Assembly (NCBI RefSeq): GCF_900107765.1
Contig: NZ_FNQY01000002.1
Coordinates: forward strand, 186,001-250,000
Reading direction: 5' to 3'
Source of the DNA: Arachidicoccus rhizosphaerae
GTDB taxonomy: Bacteria > Bacteroidota > Bacteroidia > Chitinophagales > Chitinophagaceae
Length of the DNA: 64,000 nucleotides
Each line of letters starts with the position of its first letter. Within the stretch, counting starts at the first letter, position 1. The notes under the pieces were generated by a model. It saw only the letters and a list, made by a program, of their open reading frames with translations. It had not been told where the DNA came from and searched no databases. Made by a program: the position numbers and the translations under genes. This document shows, in pieces, positions 21,038 through 28,729 of the stretch.

Positions 21038-21604
21038 TTATTTTGAATACTGCGCAAAAAATAGCTTTTTTAAGCGCATTAAACATTTATATTTCTGTGT
21101 CTTGGCGTTATCTGAATTCGTATAGCCAAATATTTCAACTAAATCCGCCATGGATTTTTTCTGTATATAAAATGCTTCTAACAGACTCTTGCAGGGTTCT
21201 CCAAGTTTTGCAAAGGCAGATTCCATAATCTGAAACTCTTCATCCTTCTTTTCTGCCATTTCCAGGTCCTCTTCTACAGCAATGACCGGTTCCAGTATAC
21301 TGAGGTCAGTATTGCTTACAAACAGGCCATGGTGTTTTAATTTCTTGAGCCACAGTCTTTTAGAAATCGCATACAAATAAGTTTTCAACTGACAGGTCAG
21401 TTTGAAATCACTTTTGCATGCTTTTTCATATAATATGACCATCGCCTCCTGAAAGACATCCCTTGCATCGTCGTAAGAGCCATTATTATTGAGTACCAGT
21501 GCCTGAATCAGGCTAAAATTACCGGCATAAATGGTTTGGATGGCTTTTGTGTCATTTTCAACCAATCCTCGTAATAATTGCTGTTCTTTCTGATCTGAAT
21601 TCAC
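21038..21604 (-). CDS. ECF-type RNA polymerase sigma factor
   Basis: A 188-residue sigma-70 family protein. Region 2 is seen at about residues 25-85 (DARDVFQEAMVILYEKA, then LKTYLYAISKRLWLKKLK) and region 4 at ~125-185 (LGEPCKSLLEAFYIQKKSMADLVEIFGY, a helix-turn-helix). There is no region 1 or 3, as in ECF factors. It is followed at 10 bases by a membrane protease with an anti-sigma-like N-terminus. The divergent upstream region contains a TGGGTTAC octamer in both orientations that may be its own promoter element. Confidence 0.9.
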   Translation of the reverse strand: MNSDQKEQQLLRGLVENDTKAIQTIYAGNFSLIQALVLNNNGSYDDARDVFQEAMVILYEKACKSDFKLTCQLKTYLYAISKRLWLKKLKHHGLFVSNTDLSILEPVIAVEEDLEMAEKKDEEFQIMESAFAKLGEPCKSLLEAFYIQKKSMADLVEIFGYTNSDNAKTQKYKCLMRLKKLFFAQYSK

Positions 21605-21639
21605 CCAGGTCTTCTTTTAATGCTTAATAGTGCCTAAAA

Positions 21640-21697
21640 GTAACCCAATTTCAAAGGGAAAAATAATTTTTTAGAAAAAATAAAATTCATGGGTTAC
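21640..21697. promoter_or_regulatory. divergent inverted octamers, possible ECF sigma promoter elements
   Basis: GTAACCCA (21640-21647) and TGGGTTAC (21690-21697) form an inverted pair. Each half therefore reads TGGGTTAC towards one of the divergent genes: the sigma factor (minus) and the small lipoprotein (plus). A TATTAA lies downstream of each half, at different spacing (10 and 16 bases). They could be -35 elements for the ECF sigma factor; this is speculative. Confidence 0.35.
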
Positions 21698-21758
21698 CTT
21701 TTTCTGATTCGGGTATTAATAACTGAAAATTCAAAACAAAAATTAAATTAAAAACAAG

Positions 21759-21998
21759 ATGAAAAAGTTATTATTTGTTGCTGTTTTAGGTTTAGGTTTA
21801 TCTTTTGCTGCTTGCGGTGGTGCAAACTCTGATGCTGCTGCTAGCGCTGATTCTTTAGCAAATGCTACTACAGAAACTATCGATTCTACAGCTAACGCTG
21901 CAGTTGATTCTGTAAACGCTACTGCTGATTCTGCAAAAGCTTCAGTTGATACTGCTGCTGCTGCTGTTAAAGATGCTGCTGACGCTGCTACTAAATAA
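21759..21998 (+). CDS. small Ala/Asp/Ser/Thr-rich lipoprotein
   Basis: A 79-residue protein with signal peptide and lipobox LSFAAC (Cys19). The mature part is low complexity, made mostly of Ala, Asp, Ser, Thr and Val in a loose repeat of the form DSxxNAxxDS / DTAAAAVKDAA. This would form an amphipathic helix, comparable to small Lpp-like or entericidin-like envelope lipoproteins. No named family is recognised. It is divergent from the ECF sigma factor gene and followed by its own terminator, so it may be abundantly expressed and may be a target of that sigma factor (inference). Confidence 0.75.
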   Translation: MKKLLFVAVLGLGLSFAACGGANSDAAASADSLANATTETIDSTANAAVDSVNATADSAKASVDTAAAAVKDAADAATK

Positions 21999-22037
21999 TT
22001 ATATTTAGTAAAATCTGTCTAACACAGTAATAAAAGT

Positions 22038-22090
22038 AAAAAGGAGTTGATCCTCATGTCTTTATGGCAAAAATTAACTCCTTTTTTCTT
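22038..22090 (+). terminator. intrinsic terminator after the small lipoprotein
   Basis: AAAAAGGAGTT (22038-22048) pairs with AACTCCTTTTT (from 22076), then a T-rich run. Confidence 0.85.
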
Positions 22091-22517
22091 TTAGGTATTT
22101 GCCGGAATTATTCGTTCGGGCTATTATCAAGACGAATTTGACTTCTTAAAGACTTATTATATAGTATTTTTAGATTTTTTCTGAAAATATTTAAGATTTT
22201 TCATATGGCAAGCAATCGTTAGAGGCCGTCCTTATTCTTAGGGAGGGCTTTTTTGTATACAGGCTTTTCGAGGGCCCGAAAATTATAGCCTGGCATCCTT
22301 CAAGAAACATTGAGCATTACTTGATTTTAGCAGACCTCTTAAAACAGCTCCGAAACCGAGAGATGAGAGGGTGCCAATCGTTTACTGATAACCATAAAGC
22401 CAGTCATCGCAAAGGGGAAAAGGGAAATATTCGGGGTTATTCAAAGTAGTTCTGGAGGACGCTGAACCTGTTGAACATCAGAAAACTAACACATGATCTG
22501 TTAATTTCAAAAAAAAT
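22091..22517. other. intergenic region with a second terminator-like hairpin
   Basis: No ORF with coding character. A GC-rich imperfect hairpin with a T6 tail at 22223-22256 looks like another terminator ~135 bases after the lipoprotein's terminator. A small RNA could lie between the two, but no promoter or known RNA family was recognised. The stretch 22260-22517 shows nothing I can name. Confidence 0.4.
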
Positions 22518-22548
22518 TTTGTGGGTAATAATTATGTACGTAACTTTG
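22518..22548 (+). promoter_or_regulatory. promoter of the aromatic amino-acid cluster
   Basis: TTTG at 22518-22521, a 19-base spacer, then TAACTTTG at 22541-22548: an exact match to the Bacteroidota consensus TTTG-N19/21-TAnnTTTG. Transcription would start around 22554-22558, 60-65 bases before the leader peptide ATG. Confidence 0.82.
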
Positions 22549-22617
22549 ACCCCGTTAATAAATAAAAAAAAAGTATATAAAAAATACTTAATAACTATTC
22601 GGAGACAATAAAACACC

Positions 22618-22680
22618 ATGGCACAGTCCTTTAATTTTTATTTTGAGTTTTTTAGCTTCTTTTATTTTAAAAAGAAGTAG
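22618..22680 (+). CDS. Phe/Tyr-rich leader peptide of the pheA attenuator
   Basis: A 20-codon ORF starting ATG GCA CAG TCC and ending in three Lys codons and TAG. Eight of the 20 codons are Phe (residues 5, 7, 9, 11, 12, 14, 15, 17) and two are Tyr (8, 16). GGAGAC lies 11 bases before the ATG. The ORF is inside the transcript of the aromatic cluster, between its promoter and an intrinsic terminator that precedes pheA. This is the same arrangement as the E. coli pheL and pheM leader peptides. Ribosome stalling at Phe codons when Phe-tRNA is scarce would leave the sequence after the stop codon free to form an antiterminator. Confidence 0.85.
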   Translation: MAQSFNFYFEFFSFFYFKKK

Positions 22681-22729
22681 GGCTGGTGTTGTATAACGTT
22701 AATCATCTTAAACATAAATAACCCATCCC
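22680..22729 (+). promoter_or_regulatory. predicted antiterminator stem of the phe attenuator
   Basis: GGGCTGGTGTTGT (22680-22692) can pair with ATAACCCATCCC (22718-22729), with one mismatch and one bulge. The left arm begins at the last base of the leader's stop codon, so a ribosome at the stop would cover it. The right arm overlaps the left arm of the terminator (22725-22731), so the two stems exclude each other. Confidence 0.65.
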
Positions 22730-22758
22730 GATCATTTAGGTGTCGGGATTTTTGTTTT
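22725..22758 (+). terminator. attenuator terminator before pheA
   Basis: Seven-base perfect stem ATCCCGA/TCGGGAT (22725-22731, 22743-22749) with an 11-base loop, followed directly by TTTTGTTTT. It lies 23 bases before the pheA start codon, where a terminator makes sense only as an attenuator. Confidence 0.87.
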
Positions 22759-22780
22759 AACAGCATTATTTTAATCAACT

Positions 22781-23635
22781 ATGGAATCTCGTAAAGGTAA
22801 TACTGCTCCCAAAAAAATAGCTATTCAGGGCTATGAGGGATGTTTTCATCAGGAGGCTGCTCAATATTATTATGGTAAACAGGTTGAAGTGATTCCCTGT
22901 GACAGTTTCCGGGATGTCGTCAAAGTTGCTTCTGATAAAAAAATAAGCGACGGCGGCATTATGGCCATTGAAAACACCATTGCCGGTAGTATTTTACCCA
23001 ATTATAATCTTTTGCAGAAAAGCAAACTGAAAATTGTTGGAGAGGTTTATCTTTTGATCAGGCAAAACCTCATGGTCAGCATTGGCGTACCACTGGAAGA
23101 CATTAAAGAAGTCCATTCTCATCCAATGGCCATTCAGCAATGTTTTAAATTTTTGGATGAGTATAACTGGAAATTGGTGGAAACAGAGGACACCGCACTG
23201 AGTGCCCGTAAGCTCAGTAAAAGCAAAAGCCCGCATGTGGCTGTCATTGCCAGTAAGCTGGCTGCCGAAATCTATGATTTAGAGCTTATTGCCCCTAATA
23301 TTCATACACTTAAAAACAACTATACCCGTTTTTTAATCCTCAACAGGGAAGAAGATGTGGTAGATATTCCGGATGCCAATAAAGCTTCCATTTATTTCCA
23401 TACTGATAATTCTAAGGGGAGCCTGGCCAAAGTGCTCAACAAGATCAATGAAGTGGATATAAACCTAAGCAAATTACAGAGTTTCCCTATACCTGGTAGC
23501 GACTGGAAATATAGCTTTCACGCAGATATGGAGTTTGATTCCAGAGATAAATTTGAACTGGCGCTGGATTTAATCCGGCCTTTGACCGAGGAACTGCGCA
23601 TTAACGGGATATACAGAAAAGGCAAAACAATATAA
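22781..23635 (+). CDS. pheA: prephenate dehydratase
   Basis: A 284-residue monofunctional enzyme converting prephenate to phenylpyruvate, the committed step to phenylalanine. The N-terminal catalytic domain shows GYEGCFHQEAA (17-27), AIENTIAGS (62-70) and the catalytic TRF motif at 182-184 (NNYTRFLIL). A C-terminal ACT domain (~200-280, KGSLAKVLNKINEVDINLSK) is the usual site of allosteric inhibition by Phe. There is no chorismate mutase domain; that activity is fused to the DAHP synthase of the same cluster. It is the first structural gene behind the Phe-rich leader and attenuator. Confidence 0.96.
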   Translation: MESRKGNTAPKKIAIQGYEGCFHQEAAQYYYGKQVEVIPCDSFRDVVKVASDKKISDGGIMAIENTIAGSILPNYNLLQKSKLKIVGEVYLLIRQNLMVSIGVPLEDIKEVHSHPMAIQQCFKFLDEYNWKLVETEDTALSARKLSKSKSPHVAVIASKLAAEIYDLELIAPNIHTLKNNYTRFLILNREEDVVDIPDANKASIYFHTDNSKGSLAKVLNKINEVDINLSKLQSFPIPGSDWKYSFHADMEFDSRDKFELALDLIRPLTEELRINGIYRKGKTI

Positions 23636-23660
23636 GACGCATCAAGCGATAATAAATTTT

Positions 23661-24830
23661 ATGAGTCAGGTAGCAGTAGCAGACAGATTACAGGGAATTC
23701 AGGAGTATTATTTCTCTAAGAAGTTAAGAGAAATAGATGAACTCAATAAGGCGGGAAAGCAGATTATTAATCTGGGTATCGGAAGTCCCGATTTACCTCC
23801 GGATCCTACTGTTATTCAGGAACTTTATGAACAGGCGTTAAAGCCCAATGTTCATGGTTACCAGTCTTATAAAGGAGCTGCGGGGCTTAGAGAAGCCATC
23901 AGCCAATGGTACAGCAAATGGTATGGCGTTCAGGTGGATCCCAATAAGGAGGTGTTACCACTGATGGGATCTAAAGAAGGCATTATGCATATCTGCATGA
24001 CTTATTTGAATCCGGGCGACGAGGTCCTGGTACCCAATCCGGGGTATCCGACCTATGCCAGCAATGTCGCCCTTACCGGTGCCAAAGCCGTCACCTATTC
24101 TCTTACAGAAAGTAAAGGGTGGGAGCCTGATTTTGATCAGCTGGAACAGCTTGATTTTTCAAAGATTAAGCTCATGTTCGTCAACTATCCGGGCATGCCC
24201 ACCGGCAAAGCGGCCAGTAAGGAGTTATTTGAAAAGTTGGTAGATTTTGCAAGAAAACATCAGATTCTTTTAATTCATGATAATCCATATAGCTTTATTT
24301 TAAATGATCATCCCATTAGCTTATTAAGCGTACCTGGTGCACTGGATGTGGCTATTGAATTGAATTCACTGAGCAAATCCCATAATATGGCCGGATGGCG
24401 TATAGGTATGCTGCTCGGCTCCGAACAGCGTATCCTGGAGATCTTAAGATTTAAAAGTAACATGGACAGTGGTATGTTTCTGCCTTTACAACTTGCAGGA
24501 GCAAAAGCTTTGACATTGGATAAGGATTTTCATGATCAGGTCAATCAGATATATAAGGAAAGAAGGCTGAAAGTTGAAGAACTTTTAGCATTACTGAACT
24601 GCAGCTATGACAAAAGCCAGGTTGGTCTATTTATGTGGGCTAAGATTCCTGCAAAATATAAAGACGGGTATGAACTGGCAGATGCAGTGCTGTACGGTGC
24701 TGATGTATTTATTACTCCTGGCGGAATATTTGGTTCTGAAGGAGATGGATTTATCCGTATCAGTTTATGTGGAGATGTCAGCCGTTTTGATGAGGCGATT
24801 TCCAGAGTAAAAAAGATGAAACATTCTTAA
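23661..24830 (+). CDS. PLP-dependent aminotransferase class I/II (aromatic or prephenate type)
   Basis: A 389-residue fold-type I aminotransferase. Visible are the N-terminal LGIGSPDLPPD, PNPGYPTYASNVALTGA, the NYPGMPTGKAAS substrate/PLP motif and the Schiff-base Lys239 in SLSKSHNMAGWRIG. A C-terminal RISLC segment carries the carboxylate-binding Arg. Its place between pheA and tyrA, 25 bases after pheA, indicates that it transaminates phenylpyruvate and 4-hydroxyphenylpyruvate (or prephenate) to finish Phe and Tyr synthesis. Substrate assignment is from context. Confidence 0.9.
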   Translation: MSQVAVADRLQGIQEYYFSKKLREIDELNKAGKQIINLGIGSPDLPPDPTVIQELYEQALKPNVHGYQSYKGAAGLREAISQWYSKWYGVQVDPNKEVLPLMGSKEGIMHICMTYLNPGDEVLVPNPGYPTYASNVALTGAKAVTYSLTESKGWEPDFDQLEQLDFSKIKLMFVNYPGMPTGKAASKELFEKLVDFARKHQILLIHDNPYSFILNDHPISLLSVPGALDVAIELNSLSKSHNMAGWRIGMLLGSEQRILEILRFKSNMDSGMFLPLQLAGAKALTLDKDFHDQVNQIYKERRLKVEELLALLNCSYDKSQVGLFMWAKIPAKYKDGYELADAVLYGADVFITPGGIFGSEGDGFIRISLCGDVSRFDEAISRVKKMKHS

Positions 24831-24869
24831 GAAAAAAGGGCCGTCATTTATTAAAAGGCCTAGCAAAAA

Positions 24870-25772
24870 ATGGAACAGAAAAACTTGACAACAACTATAA
24901 TCGGACTTGGCCTTATCGGAGGTACCATGGCCTGGGCTTTAAGAGATCAAGGTCTCTCAGGGCATATTATAGGTGTGGATAATAATGAGGAGCACAGCAG
25001 AAGAGCGCTTGAATTAGGGATTATTGATGAACTGTTAACCCTGGAAGAGGCTGTGAAGGCGGCAGATTTAATTATCCTGGCCATACCGGTTACGGCCGCG
25101 GCCAAACTCTTGCCAGAGTTATTAAACATGGTTGATCATCAGGTGATTACGGATGTGGGATCTACCAAAAGAGGACTGGTCCTGGCGGCCGAAGGTCATC
25201 CCAGACGCGGTCGGTATGTACCTGCCCACCCAATGTGGGGAACGGAATTCAGTGGCCCGGATGCAGCTTCCAGAAATGTGTTGGAAGGCGTTGTTAATAT
25301 TATCTGCGACCCGGCAGACAGTGATAAGGATGCATTAAGCCTGGTGGAGTATTTACTTACCTCACTTGGCATGCGAATCGTTTATATGGACAGTTTAAGT
25401 CATGATACCCATCTGGCATATGTGTCTCATATCTCTCATATCTCTAGTTTTGCTTTGGCAAACACCGTTTTGGAAAAAGAAAAGGAAGAGGACACGATCT
25501 TCAATCTGGCCAGTTCCGGATTTGAAAGCACCGTCCGCCTGGCAAAAAGCAACAGCGCCACCTGGGTACCGGTCTTTAAGCAAAATAAAGAGAATGTACT
25601 GGATGTATTGAATGAATATATTTCTCAGCTTCGCAAGTTTAAAGCTTCTTTGGAAAAAGAAAACTGGTCGTATTTAAATGAACTTATTGAGTCTTCAAAT
25701 AAAATCAGAAAGGTGCTGGACAAAAAGCAAGGAGAAAAACAAGAACAAAAAAAAGTTACTCCGAATAAATAA
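24870..25772 (+). CDS. tyrA: prephenate dehydrogenase
   Basis: A 300-residue enzyme oxidising prephenate to 4-hydroxyphenylpyruvate for tyrosine. The NAD(P)-binding motif GLGLIGG is at residues 12-18. VGSTKRGL, the PAHPMWGTEFSGP active-site motif and THLAYVSHISHISSFALA follow as in the TyrA family. There is no ACT domain and no chorismate mutase domain. The C-terminus is a Lys/Glu/Gln-rich tail. It starts 39 bases after the aminotransferase gene in the same operon. Confidence 0.95.
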   Translation: MEQKNLTTTIIGLGLIGGTMAWALRDQGLSGHIIGVDNNEEHSRRALELGIIDELLTLEEAVKAADLIILAIPVTAAAKLLPELLNMVDHQVITDVGSTKRGLVLAAEGHPRRGRYVPAHPMWGTEFSGPDAASRNVLEGVVNIICDPADSDKDALSLVEYLLTSLGMRIVYMDSLSHDTHLAYVSHISHISSFALANTVLEKEKEEDTIFNLASSGFESTVRLAKSNSATWVPVFKQNKENVLDVLNEYISQLRKFKASLEKENWSYLNELIESSNKIRKVLDKKQGEKQEQKKVTPNK

Positions 25773-25846
25773 GGAGTGACAACAATTAAAAAGCGTAAAC
25801 ACGGTGCTGGTTTCAGTGAAGGAACGGCGCCAATTAAATACATATA

Positions 25847-27541
25847 ATGATTACATTTGAACAACTGGGACTGGATGATCGTTTGGTAAAGGCTACCAGC
25901 GAATTAGGATACATCCACCCAACACCCATTCAGGAACAGGCAATACCTGTACTTTTGAGTGGAACTAAGGACCTGATTGGTTTGGCACAAACCGGAACAG
26001 GTAAGACAGCAGCATTTTCCTTACCGCTGCTAAGTATATTAAAGGAGGATAAAAAATATCCACAGGCACTAATCGTGTGTCCTACCCGTGAACTCTGTTT
26101 GCAGATTGTGAAAGAGATTGTAGGGTTTAAAAAATTCATGAAAGAGATAAATGTAGTTGCTGTTTATGGAGGAGCTTCCATCAGCCTGCAGATCCGGGAC
26201 ATTAAAAGAGGCGTGCAGGTTATTGTAGCCACTCCCGGAAGACTCATTGACCTGATTGAAAGAAAGGCCGTGAATTTAGAAAAGATCCAATATGTGGTAC
26301 TGGATGAAGCGGATGAAATGCTGAATATGGGATTCCAGGATGACATTGAGTTTATCTTAAACAACACGCCAATCAGAGAAAGTACCTGGTTATTTAGTGC
26401 AACAATGCCACCGGCTATCCGTAAGGTGTCCAAAAAGTATATGGATAATCCGGTTGAGATTACAGTAGGTAAAGCCAATACGGTAAACACCAATATTGAT
26501 CATCAGTATTATGTAACTTCTGCGCAGCACAGATATGAGACCTTAAAAAGGTTGATTGATTTTAATCCGGGTATTTACGGGATTATTTTTACCCGTACCA
26601 AAGCGGATGCGCAAAATATTGCAGAGAAACTGACCCGTGAAGGTTATGATATTGACGCCTTGCATGGTGACCTTACACAGCCTCAGCGTGACCGTGTCAT
26701 GAAGCAGTTCAGAGACAGAAGCCTGCAATTATTAATTGCTACGGACGTAGCCGCACGAGGAATAGACGTTAAAGAAATTACCCATGTCATTAACTATGAA
26801 CTGCCAGATGACGTGGAAGTATATACGCATAGAAGTGGTCGTACGGGCAGGGCCGGTTCAACCGGTATCTGTATCAGTATTATTCACTCCAGGGAATCTT
26901 ACCGCCTCAAACAGATTCAAAAGATAGTTCAGGCTCCGTTTAATAAAATGGAAATTCCTTCCGGTAAGGATGTTTGTCGTAAACAGTTCTTCTATTTTAT
27001 GGATAAACTGCTAAAAGCCGATGTATCTCACGGAGATTATGAATCCTATGTTCCGATGCTGGAAGAAAGATTTGCGGATATATCCAAGGAAGAAGTGCTG
27101 AAAAGAGTGGCTGCTCTTGAATTTGACAGGTTCCTGCAATATTATGAAAATGCGGGTGACTTAAATGTCAGACAAGGAGAAAACAGAGCAGACCGCAGAG
27201 ACCGTCAGATGGGTAGAGAGCGTTCGGACCATTCAGATCGCGGCGAACGGGGAGCCAGAAACGGCAAAAGAGATAACCGCGATTTTCAGGGAGAAACAGC
27301 CAGATTGTTTATTAATATAGGTACCAAGGACGGTTTTTATAAAGCCAGCTTCCTGCAGTTTATTCTGGATATGAGTGATCTGAGAAAAGAAGTCCTGGGC
27401 CGCATTGACATGAAAGAAATGAACTCCTGGGTGGAAATTGATAAGAAAGCCGCTAATCAGATGATTCGCTCTTTGGATGGTAAAAAATTCAAAGGTCGTA
27501 AAATCAGGATGAATGATGCGGATTCAGGCGGACGCAGATAA
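25847..27541 (+). CDS. DEAD-box ATP-dependent RNA helicase with DbpA-type RNA-binding domain
   Basis: A 564-residue helicase. Motifs in order: Q motif (HPTPIQEQAIP), motif I AQTGTGKT (47-54), Ia PTRELCLQ, DEAD at 153-156, SAT, and the C-terminal RecA-like domain with HRSGRTGRAG. A linker rich in Arg, Asp and Gly (~443-475) leads to a C-terminal DbpA/CsdA-type RNA-binding domain (INIGTKDGFYKASFLQFI). Such enzymes act in ribosome assembly, mRNA decay or cold adaptation. It is unusual that the gene lies inside the aromatic amino-acid cluster, 74 bases after tyrA and 69 bases before the DAHP synthase gene, in the same direction. It may be cotranscribed; no separate promoter was seen. Confidence 0.94.
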   Translation: MITFEQLGLDDRLVKATSELGYIHPTPIQEQAIPVLLSGTKDLIGLAQTGTGKTAAFSLPLLSILKEDKKYPQALIVCPTRELCLQIVKEIVGFKKFMKEINVVAVYGGASISLQIRDIKRGVQVIVATPGRLIDLIERKAVNLEKIQYVVLDEADEMLNMGFQDDIEFILNNTPIRESTWLFSATMPPAIRKVSKKYMDNPVEITVGKANTVNTNIDHQYYVTSAQHRYETLKRLIDFNPGIYGIIFTRTKADAQNIAEKLTREGYDIDALHGDLTQPQRDRVMKQFRDRSLQLLIATDVAARGIDVKEITHVINYELPDDVEVYTHRSGRTGRAGSTGICISIIHSRESYRLKQIQKIVQAPFNKMEIPSGKDVCRKQFFYFMDKLLKADVSHGDYESYVPMLEERFADISKEEVLKRVAALEFDRFLQYYENAGDLNVRQGENRADRRDRQMGRERSDHSDRGERGARNGKRDNRDFQGETARLFINIGTKDGFYKASFLQFILDMSDLRKEVLGRIDMKEMNSWVEIDKKAANQMIRSLDGKKFKGRKIRMNDADSGGRR

Positions 27542-27610
27542 CGCTATGCGTAGAGAAAAATTAGACACAAACTTTGAAAAATAACATTAATCATCATTAA
27601 TCATTGTAAA

Positions 27611-28699
27611 ATGGAAACAGCAAACATTGCAGCACAAAAAGAGAAAGTTATGCAGGTGCTGAAAAAACGCCCACTGATTATTTCTGGGCCATGCAGTGCA
27701 GAGACTGAAGAACAGGTGATGGCTACGGCCCTTGGCCTGAAAGCTACCGGTAAAGTAGATGTATTAAGAGCTGGTATCTGGAAACCAAGAACACGTCCCG
27801 GAAGTTTTGAAGGGATCGGTACAAAGGGCTTGCCTTGGCTGCAGGCTGCTAAAGATGCCACTGGTTTATTAACCGCTGTAGAAGTCGCCACTCCAAAACA
27901 AGCAGAAGACGCCTTACATTTTGGTGTTGATATTTTATGGCTGGGAGCCAGAACTACGGTTAACCCATTCAGCGTTCAGGACTTGGCCGATGCGCTTCGT
28001 GGTGTTGATGTACCTGTATTGATTAAAAACCCCATTAATCCGGATCTGGAACTTTGGACAGGTGCCGTTGAAAGAATTGACCGCGCCGGTATTAAAGATA
28101 TAGGACTGATTCACCGCGGGTTCGCTTCATATGGTAATAGTGAATATCGCAATGCGCCTATGTGGCACCTTGCTATTGAAATGAAACGTCGTTATCCTGA
28201 ACTGTTGTTCATCAATGACCCGTCTCATATCTGTGGTCGTCGTGATAATCTGGTGGCTGTGGCTCAGGAAGCCATCGATCTGGATTATGATGGTTTGATT
28301 ATTGAATCTCATATTGATCCGGATAAAGCCTGGAGTGATGCCAAGCAGCAGGTGACACCGGAAAGACTGGGTGCCATGCTGGATGAGATTGTATGGCGCA
28401 AGGAAACGGTACATGCTCCTGATCATCAGACGCTGGAAAAATATCGTCAGCAGATCAATCATTTAGATGATGAAATGATCCAGTTAATCGGTCAAAGAAT
28501 GAAAATTGCCGATCAGATCGGAAAATATAAAAAAGAAAACGGTATTACCATTCTTCAGACTAACCGCTGGAATGAAATTCTGGAAAAGGCTGTACTGAAG
28601 GGTGAGAAAAAAGGTCTTAGCAAAGAGTTTATTACCAAATATTTTGATGCCATCCATATGGAAAGCATTGCGCATCAAAATAAAGTGATGAACGATTAG
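27611..28699 (+). CDS. bifunctional DAHP synthase / chorismate mutase
   Basis: A 362-residue fusion. Residues ~1-260 are a type I-beta (KDO8P-like) DAHP synthase, with GPCSAETEEQ, RAGIWKPRTRPGSFEG, KNPINPD and INDPSHICGRR. It condenses PEP and erythrose 4-phosphate, the entry step to the shikimate pathway. Residues ~275-360 are an AroQ-type chorismate mutase (LEKYRQQINHLDDEMIQLI, then RMKIADQIGKYKKENG), which makes prephenate. The mutase domain in such fusions often serves as a feedback sensor for chorismate or prephenate. It sits in the cluster whose pheA and tyrA lack a mutase of their own. Confidence 0.95.
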   Translation: METANIAAQKEKVMQVLKKRPLIISGPCSAETEEQVMATALGLKATGKVDVLRAGIWKPRTRPGSFEGIGTKGLPWLQAAKDATGLLTAVEVATPKQAEDALHFGVDILWLGARTTVNPFSVQDLADALRGVDVPVLIKNPINPDLELWTGAVERIDRAGIKDIGLIHRGFASYGNSEYRNAPMWHLAIEMKRRYPELLFINDPSHICGRRDNLVAVAQEAIDLDYDGLIIESHIDPDKAWSDAKQQVTPERLGAMLDEIVWRKETVHAPDHQTLEKYRQQINHLDDEMIQLIGQRMKIADQIGKYKKENGITILQTNRWNEILEKAVLKGEKKGLSKEFITKYFDAIHMESIAHQNKVMND

Positions 28700-28729
28700 T
28701 CAGGATACACTCCAACTGTAATTGCTGTA

